Origin: Desulfocapsa sp.
GTDB taxonomy: Bacteria > Desulfobacterota > Desulfobulbia > Desulfobulbales > Desulfocapsaceae
Direction: 5' to 3'
Assembly (NCBI GenBank): GCA_029935135.1
Contig: JAOZKX010000184.1
Coordinates: 1 to 5,239, forward strand
DNA length: 5,239 nucleotides
Below are positions 1 to 5,239 of this stretch, piece after piece. The position numbers were made by a program, and so were the translations under genes. The first letter of the stretch is position 1. Every line of letters starts with the position of its first letter. Below the pieces are notes generated by a model. It worked only from the letters and a program-made list of their open reading frames with translations. It was not told where the DNA came from and did not search any database.

Positions 1-342
1 TTTTCCGTTGGCCATGGCATTACAGACACCATTTGTGGCATCACCAAGGACAGTGATTTCTGCACCAATGTTGAGATAGCCAACATCGTCGGAGGCGGCA
101 CCATTACAGGTGATCGTTGTTCCAGGCATCCCCATACAGCCCAGTCGCTGCCCTGTGGGGCCTGATACTTCGATGGATAAGCCATCTTCACGCTGCAGAC
201 GAATACCAAGGTTATGTTGACCCATGGATTCAATCTGCAGGGTATTGTTATTTTCAGCAGCTGCCTGAACCATGGCTTCAAAATCCATGGAACTGATTCT
301 GCGGCCACTCTCGTCCAGGCCTTTTATAACAGTCGTACTCAC
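1..342 (-). CDS. Glutamate synthase GXGXG (alpha) domain subunit, 3' part cut by window edge
   Basis: The first 114 residues of a protein that resembles the C-terminal GXGXG (right-handed beta-roll) domain of glutamate synthase, here a separate polypeptide. In GltS this domain is structural and helps join the glutaminase and synthase domains; it has no catalytic residues of its own. The reading frame starts at GTG (340-342), giving VSTTVIKGLDESGRR, six bases after an AAGGAG ribosome-binding site. It stays open to position 1. Visible family features are the N-terminal helix with MVQAAAENN, the segment LSIEVSGPTGQRLGCMGMPG, and the regularly spaced Gly turns of GYLNIGAEITVLGDATNG. It is third in the operon, 93 nt after the FMN subunit. 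Related GXGXG proteins also occur in N-methylglutamate synthase and formylmethanofuran dehydrogenase, but the neighbours favour glutamate synthase. I expect roughly another half of the protein to lie outside the window. Confidence 0.85.
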   Translation of the reverse strand, partial: MSTTVIKGLDESGRRISSMDFEAMVQAAAENNNTLQIESMGQHNLGIRLQREDGLSIEVSGPTGQRLGCMGMPGTTITCNGAASDDVGYLNIGAEITVLGDATNGVCNAMANGK

Positions 343-348
343 TGATAA

Positions 349-354
349 CTCCTT
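349..354 (-). promoter_or_regulatory. Ribosome-binding site deciding the GTG start of the GXGXG subunit
   Basis: On the minus strand AAGGAG stands six bases before the GTG at 342-340. No ATG lies nearby in frame: the next in-frame Met is about 18 codons inside, after conserved-looking N-terminal sequence. This strong Shine-Dalgarno is why GTG is chosen. Confidence 0.75.
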
Positions 355-397
355 ATAAGAAAGTTTCCAGTTTGCAGCTTTCGATGGGCAGAAGAAA

Positions 398-429
398 ACC
401 TGACACCTGAAACCTGAAACCCGATACCT
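398..429. repeat. Degenerate tandem 7-bp repeat (ACCTGAA unit)
   Basis: On the plus strand the units ACCTGAC (398-404), ACCTGAA (405-411), ACCTGAA (412-418) and ACCCGAT (419-425) follow one another, with a partial ACCT at 426-429. Two copies are identical; the first and fourth differ by one and two bases. The array fills the start of the 93-nt gap between the FMN subunit and the GXGXG subunit, so it is transcribed as untranslated operon mRNA (TTCAGGT units in the sense strand). The array is seen directly; its function is unknown. Confidence 0.7.
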
Positions 430-435
430 TTTATT

Positions 436-2076
436 TTAACATACATATTTAATATTCAATCTATCAGCCACATCCTTGTCACCGATACCAAGAGCATCCG
501 ACATACCAACCGGTAGACTCTGAGAGCGGCCAAGGGGCGCCATAATCTTCTTCATTTCAGTACGAATGGACTGGAAGACATCGCCCACCCGTTCAGCAAC
601 CAGGTCAGGATCCAGACGACGATACAGTTTTGGATTCTGGCTGGTGATACCTTTGGGACAGATACCTACATTACAGACATTGCAGCGATTCCTTTCGTTG
701 CCGAGACAGCCGGCCACTGACTGCATAATATATTTCCCGATATGGACCCCGGAGGCACCAAGCATAACAAGAGCCATACCGTTCTGAGTGACATTGCCGT
801 TCTTACCGATACCACCCGCTGCAAAGATTGGGATCTCGTTCTGTTTCCCCTGCTTGACGAGTTCCAGGTAACACTCGCGCACATTCGACGCAATGGGGTG
901 ACCGGTGGCGTCCATGGAAACATTATAAGCCGCACCAGTACCGCCATCAATACCATCAATCAGCAGACCGGAGGCGTAAGGGTTACGCACCAGATTGTTC
1001 AGCACTGATTTGGCAGAGGTTGAGGCGGAGATTTTGGGATATACCGGAACCTTATGTCCAAACGCAGTGGACAGGGTCTGGGTCATCTTCATCACCGACT
1101 CCTCAATGGAGTAGAGTGTCTGGTGCACAGGAGGTGAGGGAAGATCAACACCTTCGGGGACACCGCGTAGGCGGGCAATCAGTTTGGAAACCTTGAACCA
1201 CATGAGCAGTCCGCCGTCACCCGGTTTTGCACCCTGACCATATTTGATTTCAATGGCTGCGGGATCACACTGCATATCAGGAATCGCCCGAATAATTTCG
1301 TCCCAGCCAAAATAACCGGAGGCAATCTGGAGGATAATATATTTCAGATAGGGGCTTTTCAGTACCCATGGAGGGCAACCGCCCTCACCGGTACACATGA
1401 CCACTGGAATACCCAGTACTTCATTACAGTATGCTACACCCTGCAGGAGACCGAGCCACATATTCGGCGACAGTGCCCCAAAGGACATGGAACCGATAAC
1501 AAAGGGGAAAATTTCCCGTGTGGGGGGAATCCAGCCACCTTTTTTGGTCCGCTTCAGAAATTCAGCCGGATCCAGGGTGCGACCAAGGGTGGTGGTCACA
1601 TTAAACTCATGGCGTCCGGCATCAAGGGCGGGATCAGTGAGCATGGAAATACGGTTGAACATCATGCGGTCGAGGAGAGTGGGACCGGTCTTATTCCGAC
1701 GACCACCGCGTTTTGCTGGCTCACCCTTCTGATTATTAAAGAAGAGGGTACGGTGCTCGTTGGTATTTGGAACCGGCATGATGGCCTCGTTCGGACAGAC
1801 CATGGAACACATGGAACAGCCGATACAGGCATTTGCCATATTCTGTTTTTGGCGAATACCGACAAATGTACGGTATTCGTTGCCGCGTTTCTTTTTCAGG
1901 ACATCGAGTTTCGGTACTCGTTGTCGTCTATAGGCAAGGTAGATAGCCTCTTTCGGGCAGACTGCGGTACAGTGACCGCAGAGGGTACATCTATCTTCAC
2001 GGTGTTGGATTATCCAGGGCAGGTCGGTGTAGCTTAAGCTGCCTGGTCCAACGGATACGGATCGTGTTGAGACCAT
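436..2076 (-). CDS. gltB: Archaeal-type glutamate synthase, FMN/iron-sulfur synthase subunit with N-terminal 2x[4Fe-4S] ferredoxin domain
   Basis: The 546-residue catalytic core of a split glutamate synthase. In the family, the TIM-barrel FMN domain adds ammonia to 2-oxoglutarate and reduces the iminoglutarate to glutamate in the cytoplasm. In order: a ferredoxin domain with clusters C30-C33-C36-C40 and C84-C87-C90-C94, each with the CxxCxxCxxxCP spacing; then the FMN domain from about residue 185, with GSMSFGALSP (196-204), TGEGG (229-233), YGQGAKPGDGG (279-289), PKIS (347-350), DGIDGGTGAA (374-383) and AAGGIG (419-424); and a cysteine group C457, C465, C468, C473 (RCNVCNVGICPKGI) where GltS holds its 3Fe-4S cluster. 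The ATG has AAGGA nine bases upstream. It overlaps the end of the glutaminase gene by 43 nt and has no closer alternative start, so translation is probably coupled. Electrons likely enter through the ferredoxin domain from a flavoprotein outside the window. The symbol is by function; this is only part of classical GltB. An N-methylglutamate-synthase-like role is less likely. Confidence 0.93.
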   Translation of the reverse strand: MVSTRSVSVGPGSLSYTDLPWIIQHREDRCTLCGHCTAVCPKEAIYLAYRRQRVPKLDVLKKKRGNEYRTFVGIRQKQNMANACIGCSMCSMVCPNEAIMPVPNTNEHRTLFFNNQKGEPAKRGGRRNKTGPTLLDRMMFNRISMLTDPALDAGRHEFNVTTTLGRTLDPAEFLKRTKKGGWIPPTREIFPFVIGSMSFGALSPNMWLGLLQGVAYCNEVLGIPVVMCTGEGGCPPWVLKSPYLKYIILQIASGYFGWDEIIRAIPDMQCDPAAIEIKYGQGAKPGDGGLLMWFKVSKLIARLRGVPEGVDLPSPPVHQTLYSIEESVMKMTQTLSTAFGHKVPVYPKISASTSAKSVLNNLVRNPYASGLLIDGIDGGTGAAYNVSMDATGHPIASNVRECYLELVKQGKQNEIPIFAAGGIGKNGNVTQNGMALVMLGASGVHIGKYIMQSVAGCLGNERNRCNVCNVGICPKGITSQNPKLYRRLDPDLVAERVGDVFQSIRTEMKKIMAPLGRSQSLPVGMSDALGIGDKDVADRLNIKYVC

Positions 2077-3176
2077 ATTGTCAGTTCCTTTCGTTCTGGT
2101 GGTACAATAATTGTGTGTTCACGCATGGGTTGGAAATCAAGTGATGGGTCACGGTCAGGGACCATGGCATCCACACCACACATCTCAGAAGCGATTGCCC
2201 AGGCACCTGGACGACCACCAACCGTTGCCGGTCGTAATTTTTTCTGATCCATTACCAGCATACAGGTTTCATCGGGCAGGGTAGCAATTACCGCATTGGG
2301 GCCGTCAATAATCAGGCGCCGACAGGCATTGCGCAGGCCAGTGAGGAATTCTCCCTGGGGATGTCTTGCCAGTTCTTCTTTGCGAAGCGGGGTGATGATA
2401 TGCTTGTACGCCTGCAGGGGAAGTTTCAGCTGTTTCAGGGTGTAATGGAGGATATGGGTAAATACCTCGGAATCGCTCTGGTATCCAGTGTAGCCGGGGA
2501 AATGCTTACCGAGCAGCCAGTCACGGATGGGAACAAAAGCAGTGTTCTCACCATTGGTCATAGATGCAACCCCCTGAATAAAAAAGGGATGGCAGGCATA
2601 GAGGTTAATTCCATAGTTGGTGTTTTGTCGACCCTGTGCCATACAGACACGGGATTTGATTCGACCATCGGAGAGGCCAAGACCGTCGCCAACATCCAGT
2701 GGCCAGCCAACTTCTTTGATGGTTGCCACATCGGGCCAGAAGGAAAAGGCCGTGAGATCATTGCCGTTCTCTTCGCCATCTTTTCGAAGGGCCAGACGCG
2801 TCAGCATCAGTTCGTTTTCAATCTCTTCTTCTGATTTAGCCGCAAGTGCTGCCGGCATCTTATAGACACGAACAAAGTAGCGATAGCGGTCTGTTGCTTC
2901 AATATGTTCCGGTCGTCTTTCAAACTCATGGTCATACTGGAGGTCGAATCCACGACTTTCCATAAACTTGTTCAGACGATGCCATGCTGCTTCTGTGTGA
3001 GCAATACCCGAAAGAACAGGGTTTTTGGAATTGTATTTGAAATCATCAAATTGAAGACCACGCAGTAACAGACCGAGACCCGATCCATCGTATCCTTCCT
3101 GCATAGCCTCCATGGCCGTGAGCACTTCATATGAAGAGAAGGGGTCACTGGCTGTTTTCAGGGCTAAACGACACAT
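2034..3176 (-). CDS. Glutamate synthase glutaminase subunit (class II glutamine amidotransferase, Ntn hydrolase)
   Basis: A 380-residue protein matching the N-terminal glutaminase domain of glutamate synthase as a free-standing subunit. It would hydrolyse glutamine and pass ammonia to the FMN subunit encoded next. It begins MCRLALKTA: removal of Met would expose Cys2 as the N-terminal nucleophile typical of class II amidotransferases, with no propeptide. Other family signs are the GYDGSGLGL segment (28-36), TNGEN (207-211), which matches the Asn-Gly oxyanion/substrate motif, and SDSEVF (234-239), the usual SDSE glutamine-binding motif. The region GAWAIASEMCGVD (324-336) also fits the family. 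AGGAG lies six bases before the ATG. The first gene of the leftward operon, it faces the EF-hand-like gene across about 250 nt. Lone glutaminase subunits also serve N-methylglutamate synthase (MgsA) and Glx systems. The gene order here (glutaminase, FMN core, GXGXG) and the ferredoxin domain point to the archaeal-type glutamate synthase. Confidence 0.9.
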   Translation of the reverse strand: MCRLALKTASDPFSSYEVLTAMEAMQEGYDGSGLGLLLRGLQFDDFKYNSKNPVLSGIAHTEAAWHRLNKFMESRGFDLQYDHEFERRPEHIEATDRYRYFVRVYKMPAALAAKSEEEIENELMLTRLALRKDGEENGNDLTAFSFWPDVATIKEVGWPLDVGDGLGLSDGRIKSRVCMAQGRQNTNYGINLYACHPFFIQGVASMTNGENTAFVPIRDWLLGKHFPGYTGYQSDSEVFTHILHYTLKQLKLPLQAYKHIITPLRKEELARHPQGEFLTGLRNACRRLIIDGPNAVIATLPDETCMLVMDQKKLRPATVGGRPGAWAIASEMCGVDAMVPDRDPSLDFQPMREHTIIVPPERKELTIWSQHDPYPLDQAA

Positions 3177-3182
3177 GCATTA

Positions 3183-3187
3183 CTCCT
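3183..3187 (-). promoter_or_regulatory. Ribosome-binding site of the glutaminase subunit, choosing between two overlapping ATGs
   Basis: The minus strand reads AGGAGTAATGCATG. The first ATG (3180-3178) is only two bases from AGGAG and opens a frame of 11 codons. The second (3176-3174) is six bases away and opens the glutaminase frame with Cys as residue 2. Spacing and the need for Cys2 both select the second. Confidence 0.75.
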
Positions 3188-3268
3188 GATTAGTTGTAAG
3201 TAATCTTTTGTATTTCTCTATTTTTTCATCATAAAAGAATGAAAGAAAAAAAATTTAGCAAACCAGAA

Positions 3269-3297
3269 TGGATACAACGAATGCTGGAGATTGTCAA
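3269..3297 (-). promoter_or_regulatory. Candidate sigma-70 promoter of the glutamate synthase operon
   Basis: On the minus strand a perfect TTGACA (-35, 3297-3292) is followed after 17 bases by TATCCA (-10, 3274-3269). The -10 box matches the consensus at only three of six positions, so this would be a weak or activator-assisted promoter. Transcription would begin near 3262, giving a leader of about 85 nt before the glutaminase ATG. Prediction by eye only. Confidence 0.4.
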
Positions 3298-3316
3298 GAT
3301 AAAGGCGCATGGAATT

Positions 3317-3333
3317 TTGGTAAATAATTTGCT
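3317..3333 (+). promoter_or_regulatory. Candidate sigma-54 (-24/-12) promoter of the EF-hand-like gene
   Basis: The plus strand reads TTGGTAAATAATTTGCT. Against the sigma-54 consensus YTGGCACG-N4-TTGCW it has the invariant GG (3319-3320) and GC (3331-3332) twelve bases apart, start to start, with intact TTGG and TTGCT blocks. The CACG part is poorly matched (only A). Transcription would begin near 3343-3345, giving about 80 nt of leader before the ATG at 3425. It would also leave the upstream ATG at 3239 outside the transcript. An enhancer-binding activator would be needed; I could not identify its site. Confidence 0.5.
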
Positions 3334-3359
3334 TATTTGGTCGATACGATTTATTGAAG

Positions 3360-3385
3360 CCCATTTTAAAAGGAATGAAAATGGG
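3360..3385 (+). repeat. Inverted repeat, 8-bp stem with 10-nt loop, in the leader of the EF-hand-like gene
   Basis: CCCATTTT (3360-3367) and AAAATGGG (3378-3385) are perfect reverse complements around a 10-base loop. If transcription starts at the candidate sigma-54 promoter, the hairpin lies about 15-40 nt into the mRNA. It lacks a following T-run, so it does not look like a terminator. Confidence 0.5.
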
Positions 3386-3389
3386 GAAC

Positions 3390-3400
3390 GGTCAGTGACC
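3390..3400. repeat. Perfect 11-bp dyad GGTCA-G-TGACC
   Basis: A perfect dyad with a one-base centre, 12 nt before the Shine-Dalgarno of the EF-hand-like gene. The centre is too tight for a perfect RNA hairpin, so it would more likely be a protein-binding half-site pair, or chance. Confidence 0.35.
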
Positions 3401-3411
3401 ATAATTTTGAC

Positions 3412-3420
3412 GGAGGAGGA
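3412..3420 (+). promoter_or_regulatory. Strong Shine-Dalgarno fixing the start of the EF-hand-like gene at 3425
   Basis: GGAGGAGGA precedes ATTGATG. The first GGAGG (3412-3416) is eight bases from the ATG at 3425 and the second (3415-3419) five. No comparable site precedes the in-frame ATG at 3239, which has only AAAAGA before it. Confidence 0.75.
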
Positions 3421-3424
3421 ATTG

Positions 3425-4666
3425 ATGAGAATCAACACTTCAGAGGTCAGCATGGATGCGTCAGTAGACCACAGGGATGTGACAGGAAGAGCAGTAGAGA
3501 TAAACAATCAGCCAGAAGGAGGGGAAGAGCCGTTTCGCCTGCAGTTGCCGGGGCAAAGCCTGTTCCTGGGGAGCAGAGTTGCAGAAAACAGACAGTCACA
3601 AAGTCTGTGTGCTGCAAGCTCGGTACAATGCGGCGGGGAGGAACTTCAGTACCAGCATGAAGGAAATGATGTTGCAGAACGAATGGTGCAGGAACTCACC
3701 GGGCAGCGTGTGCGGATACGGAGAATCGGTGGCTTGGGACAGGGGGAGACGGTTAGCCTGAGAACGCCCCTTAATCCACCCGGTGAACCAATGCCTTTTA
3801 CTTTTGTCTCCCATTCGGTGCAATATGAATATCAGAGTGTGGCAGTCAGTTCATCGGGAACAGTGCAGCTGAGTGACGGCAGGACAATCAATTTTTCAAT
3901 GGACCTGAGCATGGAACGGGAGTCTCTGGTTCGTGAAAGTGTGGCCTGGCAATCTGCGGCAAATATTCTGATGGATCCTCTGGTCCTGAATTTTGATTGC
4001 GACCTCCGGGGACTCACTGAACAGCGATTTTCCTTTGACCTGAATTGTGATGGGCAGGAAGATGAGATCTGTTCATTACGGCCAGGCAGTGGGTTTCTTG
4101 CCCTCGACCTGAATGATGATCTGCAGATAAATGACGGCAGGGAGCTTTTTGGCCCGGTAACCGGCTATGGATTTGCTGAACTTGCTGTGCATGATCAGGA
4201 TCAGAATGGCTGGATCGATGAGAATGATCCGGTTTTCAGCCAGCTGCGGATATGGAAACCGGGAGGTGGAGAAGGAGGGGAGTTACTTACCCTTGCTGAA
4301 GCAGGAGTTGGGGCAATCTGTCTGCTGAATGCGGCAAGTTCTTTTCAGTTGCGGGACGGTAACAACCGATCCATGGGAGAGGTTGCTGCTACCGGACTGT
4401 TTCTCACCGAAGAGGGAGAGGTGCGACCGATACAGGAGATTAAATTTTCCCTCGGTAGTACGGAAGGACTTGAAGATTGGCTTCTTTCCGCCAACAGAGA
4501 GTCGGAATCTATGTTTTTCTTAAAAAAAATGATTGCACTCCGTCAGGCGGAAGTGCAGGATCTGGCACAGCGTCGAAGAATACGACAGGCGGATGAAAGG
4601 AAGGAGGAGCTCATTGCCCAGCTCTTTCCGGATTGGCTGGAAGAAGATACCTCTCCACTGACTTAA
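3425..4666 (+). CDS. Hypothetical protein with acidic EF-hand/dockerin-like calcium-binding loops (FrpA/C-related style)
   Basis: A 413-residue protein of unknown function, beginning MRINTSEVSMDAS. In-frame ATG 3239 would add 62 residues but has no good ribosome-binding site and lies upstream of the candidate promoter. Residues 1-120 look low in conserved order. A stretch near 145-165 (TINFSMDLSMERES) leads to DPLVLNFD (184-191) and a calcium-loop block: DLNCDG (205-210), DLNDDLQINDG (228-238) and DQDQNGWIDEND (257-268). The last matches the EF-hand ligand pattern D-x-D-x-N-G-x-I-D-x-x-D, with Asp instead of Glu at position 12. SQLRIW and LAEAGVGAI follow. From memory, this block recurs in hypothetical proteins of Gammaproteobacteria and Desulfobacterota labelled FrpA/C- or hemolysin-related. 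Residues 357-406 form a highly charged, probably helical tail. No signal peptide, membrane segment or RTX nonapeptide is seen, so a toxin role is not supported. Flanking genes give no functional link. Confidence 0.85.
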   Translation: MRINTSEVSMDASVDHRDVTGRAVEINNQPEGGEEPFRLQLPGQSLFLGSRVAENRQSQSLCAASSVQCGGEELQYQHEGNDVAERMVQELTGQRVRIRRIGGLGQGETVSLRTPLNPPGEPMPFTFVSHSVQYEYQSVAVSSSGTVQLSDGRTINFSMDLSMERESLVRESVAWQSAANILMDPLVLNFDCDLRGLTEQRFSFDLNCDGQEDEICSLRPGSGFLALDLNDDLQINDGRELFGPVTGYGFAELAVHDQDQNGWIDENDPVFSQLRIWKPGGGEGGELLTLAEAGVGAICLLNAASSFQLRDGNNRSMGEVAATGLFLTEEGEVRPIQEIKFSLGSTEGLEDWLLSANRESESMFFLKKMIALRQAEVQDLAQRRRIRQADERKEELIAQLFPDWLEEDTSPLT

Positions 4667-4669
4667 ATT

Positions 4670-4685
4670 TTAACACCGGTGATAA
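4670..4685. repeat. Near-perfect 16-bp palindrome around CACCGGTG between convergent genes
   Basis: TTAACACCGGTGATAA has a perfect 8-bp core (4674-4681) and TTA/TAA arms, with one mismatched pair between core and arms. It lies just after the EF-hand-like gene's stop codon. It could fold into a small hairpin with a CCGG loop at the 3' end of that mRNA, or bind a dimeric protein; no function is shown. Confidence 0.3.
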
Positions 4686-4726
4686 ACGACGAGACAGGGT
4701 GAGCGTCAGCAACTCTGTCCCGTTGT
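4686..4726. terminator. Convergent-gene hairpin, possible weak bidirectional terminator
   Basis: ACGACGAGACAG (4686-4697) pairs with CTGTCCCGTTGT (4715-4726) over 12 positions, with one A/C mismatch and one G-T wobble, around a 17-base loop holding a TGA/TCA inner pair. It sits between the two converging genes and covers the last codons and stop of the kinase gene. On the minus strand it is followed only by TTTATC, and on the plus strand by no T-run, so it is not a classical intrinsic terminator. Confidence 0.35.
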
Positions 4727-5239
4727 CGATTGCCGTGAAGTTGTGACTGCAGAGGGCTGTGCAGATGTTCTTTTCGCGCTAATCGCCCGGGAAACATTGT
4801 CGCGTAGCTCACTGAGTTCGTAAGGTTTGGGGATTACTCCACTGAATCCATAGTCTGCAAAGTTGGCCATTATCGGGTCATTGGCGTAGCCACTGGAAGC
4901 AATGCCCTGTGCCTGTGGATCGAGTGCAAGAAGTTTGTCCATGGTTTCCTTGCCTCCCATTCCTCCCGGGATCGTCAGATCCATTAAAACCAGGTCAAAA
5001 GGTTCACCGTCTTGCAGAGCACTCTCATACATCTTCAGGGCTTCCTCTCCATCAGTTGCCGAACAGGTGATGTAGCCTAGAAAAAGCAGCATTTCACCGG
5101 CGACTTCCCGAACAATCTCCTCATCATCCATAATGAGGATCTTTCCTCCAGTTACGGATTGCTCCTGCTGTTCTTCTTTTGTTTCCTGCTGCTGCATTGG
5201 TGTTGCCGGGAGATAGAGTGAGAAGGTGGTGCTTTTCTC
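4706..5239 (-). CDS. Hybrid histidine kinase, C-terminal end (ATPase tail plus receiver domain); N-terminal part outside window
   Basis: The last 177 residues of a two-component hybrid sensor kinase. The frame is open to the window edge and reads EKSTTFSLYLPATP before the first Met. That matches the final G2-box and beta-strand of a HATPase_c domain (usual form GxGTxFxLYLP), so the Met at 5197 is internal. A Gln/Glu-rich linker (about 15-30) leads to a complete receiver domain (about 33-155). The receiver has KILIMDDEE with acidic pocket Asp38/Asp39, phosphoacceptor Asp87 in LVLMDLTIPGG, the switch Ser115 in ASSGYAND and Lys138 in IPKPY. All catalytic positions are present, so it should take phosphate. 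A Ser/Thr/Gln-rich tail of about 20 residues ends the protein. No DNA-binding output domain follows, so the phosphate may go to an Hpt protein or feed back on the kinase. The sensor domains cannot be seen. It converges on the EF-hand-like gene with 39 nt between stop codons. Confidence 0.9.
   Translation of the reverse strand, partial: EKSTTFSLYLPATPMQQQETKEEQQEQSVTGGKILIMDDEEIVREVAGEMLLFLGYITCSATDGEEALKMYESALQDGEPFDLVLMDLTIPGGMGGKETMDKLLALDPQAQGIASSGYANDPIMANFADYGFSGVIPKPYELSELRDNVSRAISAKRTSAQPSAVTTSRQSTTGQSC

Noticed and set aside
359..382. GAAAG/CTTTC inverted repeat in the gap before the GXGXG gene, as a possible terminator or riboswitch stem.
   Set aside because: Only 5 bp with a 14-base loop, no T-run and no recognisable riboswitch core.
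1609..2037. Long plus-strand open frames opposite the glutamate synthase genes (for example 1609-2037 and 2361-2834).
   Set aside because: They are antisense to genes with clear family motifs, have no ribosome-binding sites of note and translate to no recognisable domain.
3239..3424. In-frame 62-codon N-terminal extension of the EF-hand-like gene starting at ATG 3239.
   Set aside because: It lacks a convincing ribosome-binding site, lies in AT-rich DNA that carries both candidate promoters, and its composition differs from the rest of the protein. The start at 3425 has a far better Shine-Dalgarno.
3425..4666. An RTX toxin or hemolysin call for the EF-hand-like protein.
   Set aside because: There are no GGxGxDxxx nonapeptide repeats, no type I secretion genes in view and no pore-forming segment. 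Only the acidic loops recall such proteins.
4706..5197. Stand-alone single-domain response regulator starting at the Met at 5197.
   Set aside because: The frame stays open upstream with sequence that fits the end of a histidine-kinase ATPase domain, and no ribosome-binding site precedes that Met.
1..5239. A defence system, mobile element, CRISPR array or tRNA/rRNA gene.
   Set aside because: I see no transposase, integrase, nuclease or toxin motifs, no spaced repeat array and no tRNA-like cloverleaf. Nearly all of the window is explained by metabolic, signalling and hypothetical genes.

Overview
The window looks like a chromosomal segment of an anaerobic, moderate-GC bacterium. I think it is a Desulfobacterota-type (deltaproteobacterial) organism related to Desulfobulbales. 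The reasons are the archaeal-type glutamate synthase split into separate polypeptides with an N-terminal ferredoxin domain, a hybrid PAS-kinase-style receiver typical of that group, and a good sigma-54-type promoter. This placement is inference from gene style; no marker gene is present.

Layout: positions 1-3176 hold a leftward operon encoding the large-subunit functions of glutamate synthase as three proteins. In transcription order these are the class II glutaminase (3176-2034), the FMN/iron-sulfur synthase core with two 4Fe-4S ferredoxin motifs (2076-436, overlapping the first gene by 43 nt), and the GXGXG-type alpha-helix/beta-roll domain (342 to the window edge, GTG start, partial). Together they would hydrolyse glutamine, channel ammonia and reductively aminate 2-oxoglutarate. 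The electron-donating flavoprotein is not in the window. The 93-nt gap before the third gene carries a degenerate tandem 7-bp repeat.

Positions 3177-3424 form an AT-rich divergent intergenic region. It carries a candidate sigma-70 promoter for the leftward operon. It also carries a candidate -24/-12 sigma-54 promoter, two inverted repeats and a strong Shine-Dalgarno for the rightward gene.

Positions 3425-4666 (+) encode a 413-aa protein of unknown function with three acidic calcium-binding-like loops, one close to a canonical EF-hand loop, and a charged helical tail. An upstream in-frame ATG at 3239 exists, but the promoter and ribosome-binding site argue for the start at 3425.

Positions 5239-4706 (-) encode the C-terminal end of a hybrid histidine kinase: the last strand of the ATPase domain, a Gln/Glu-rich linker, a complete receiver domain and a Ser/Thr-rich tail. 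It converges on the EF-hand-like gene, and an imperfect 12-bp hairpin overlaps its stop codon. The window shows no RNA gene, CRISPR array, insertion sequence or integrase.
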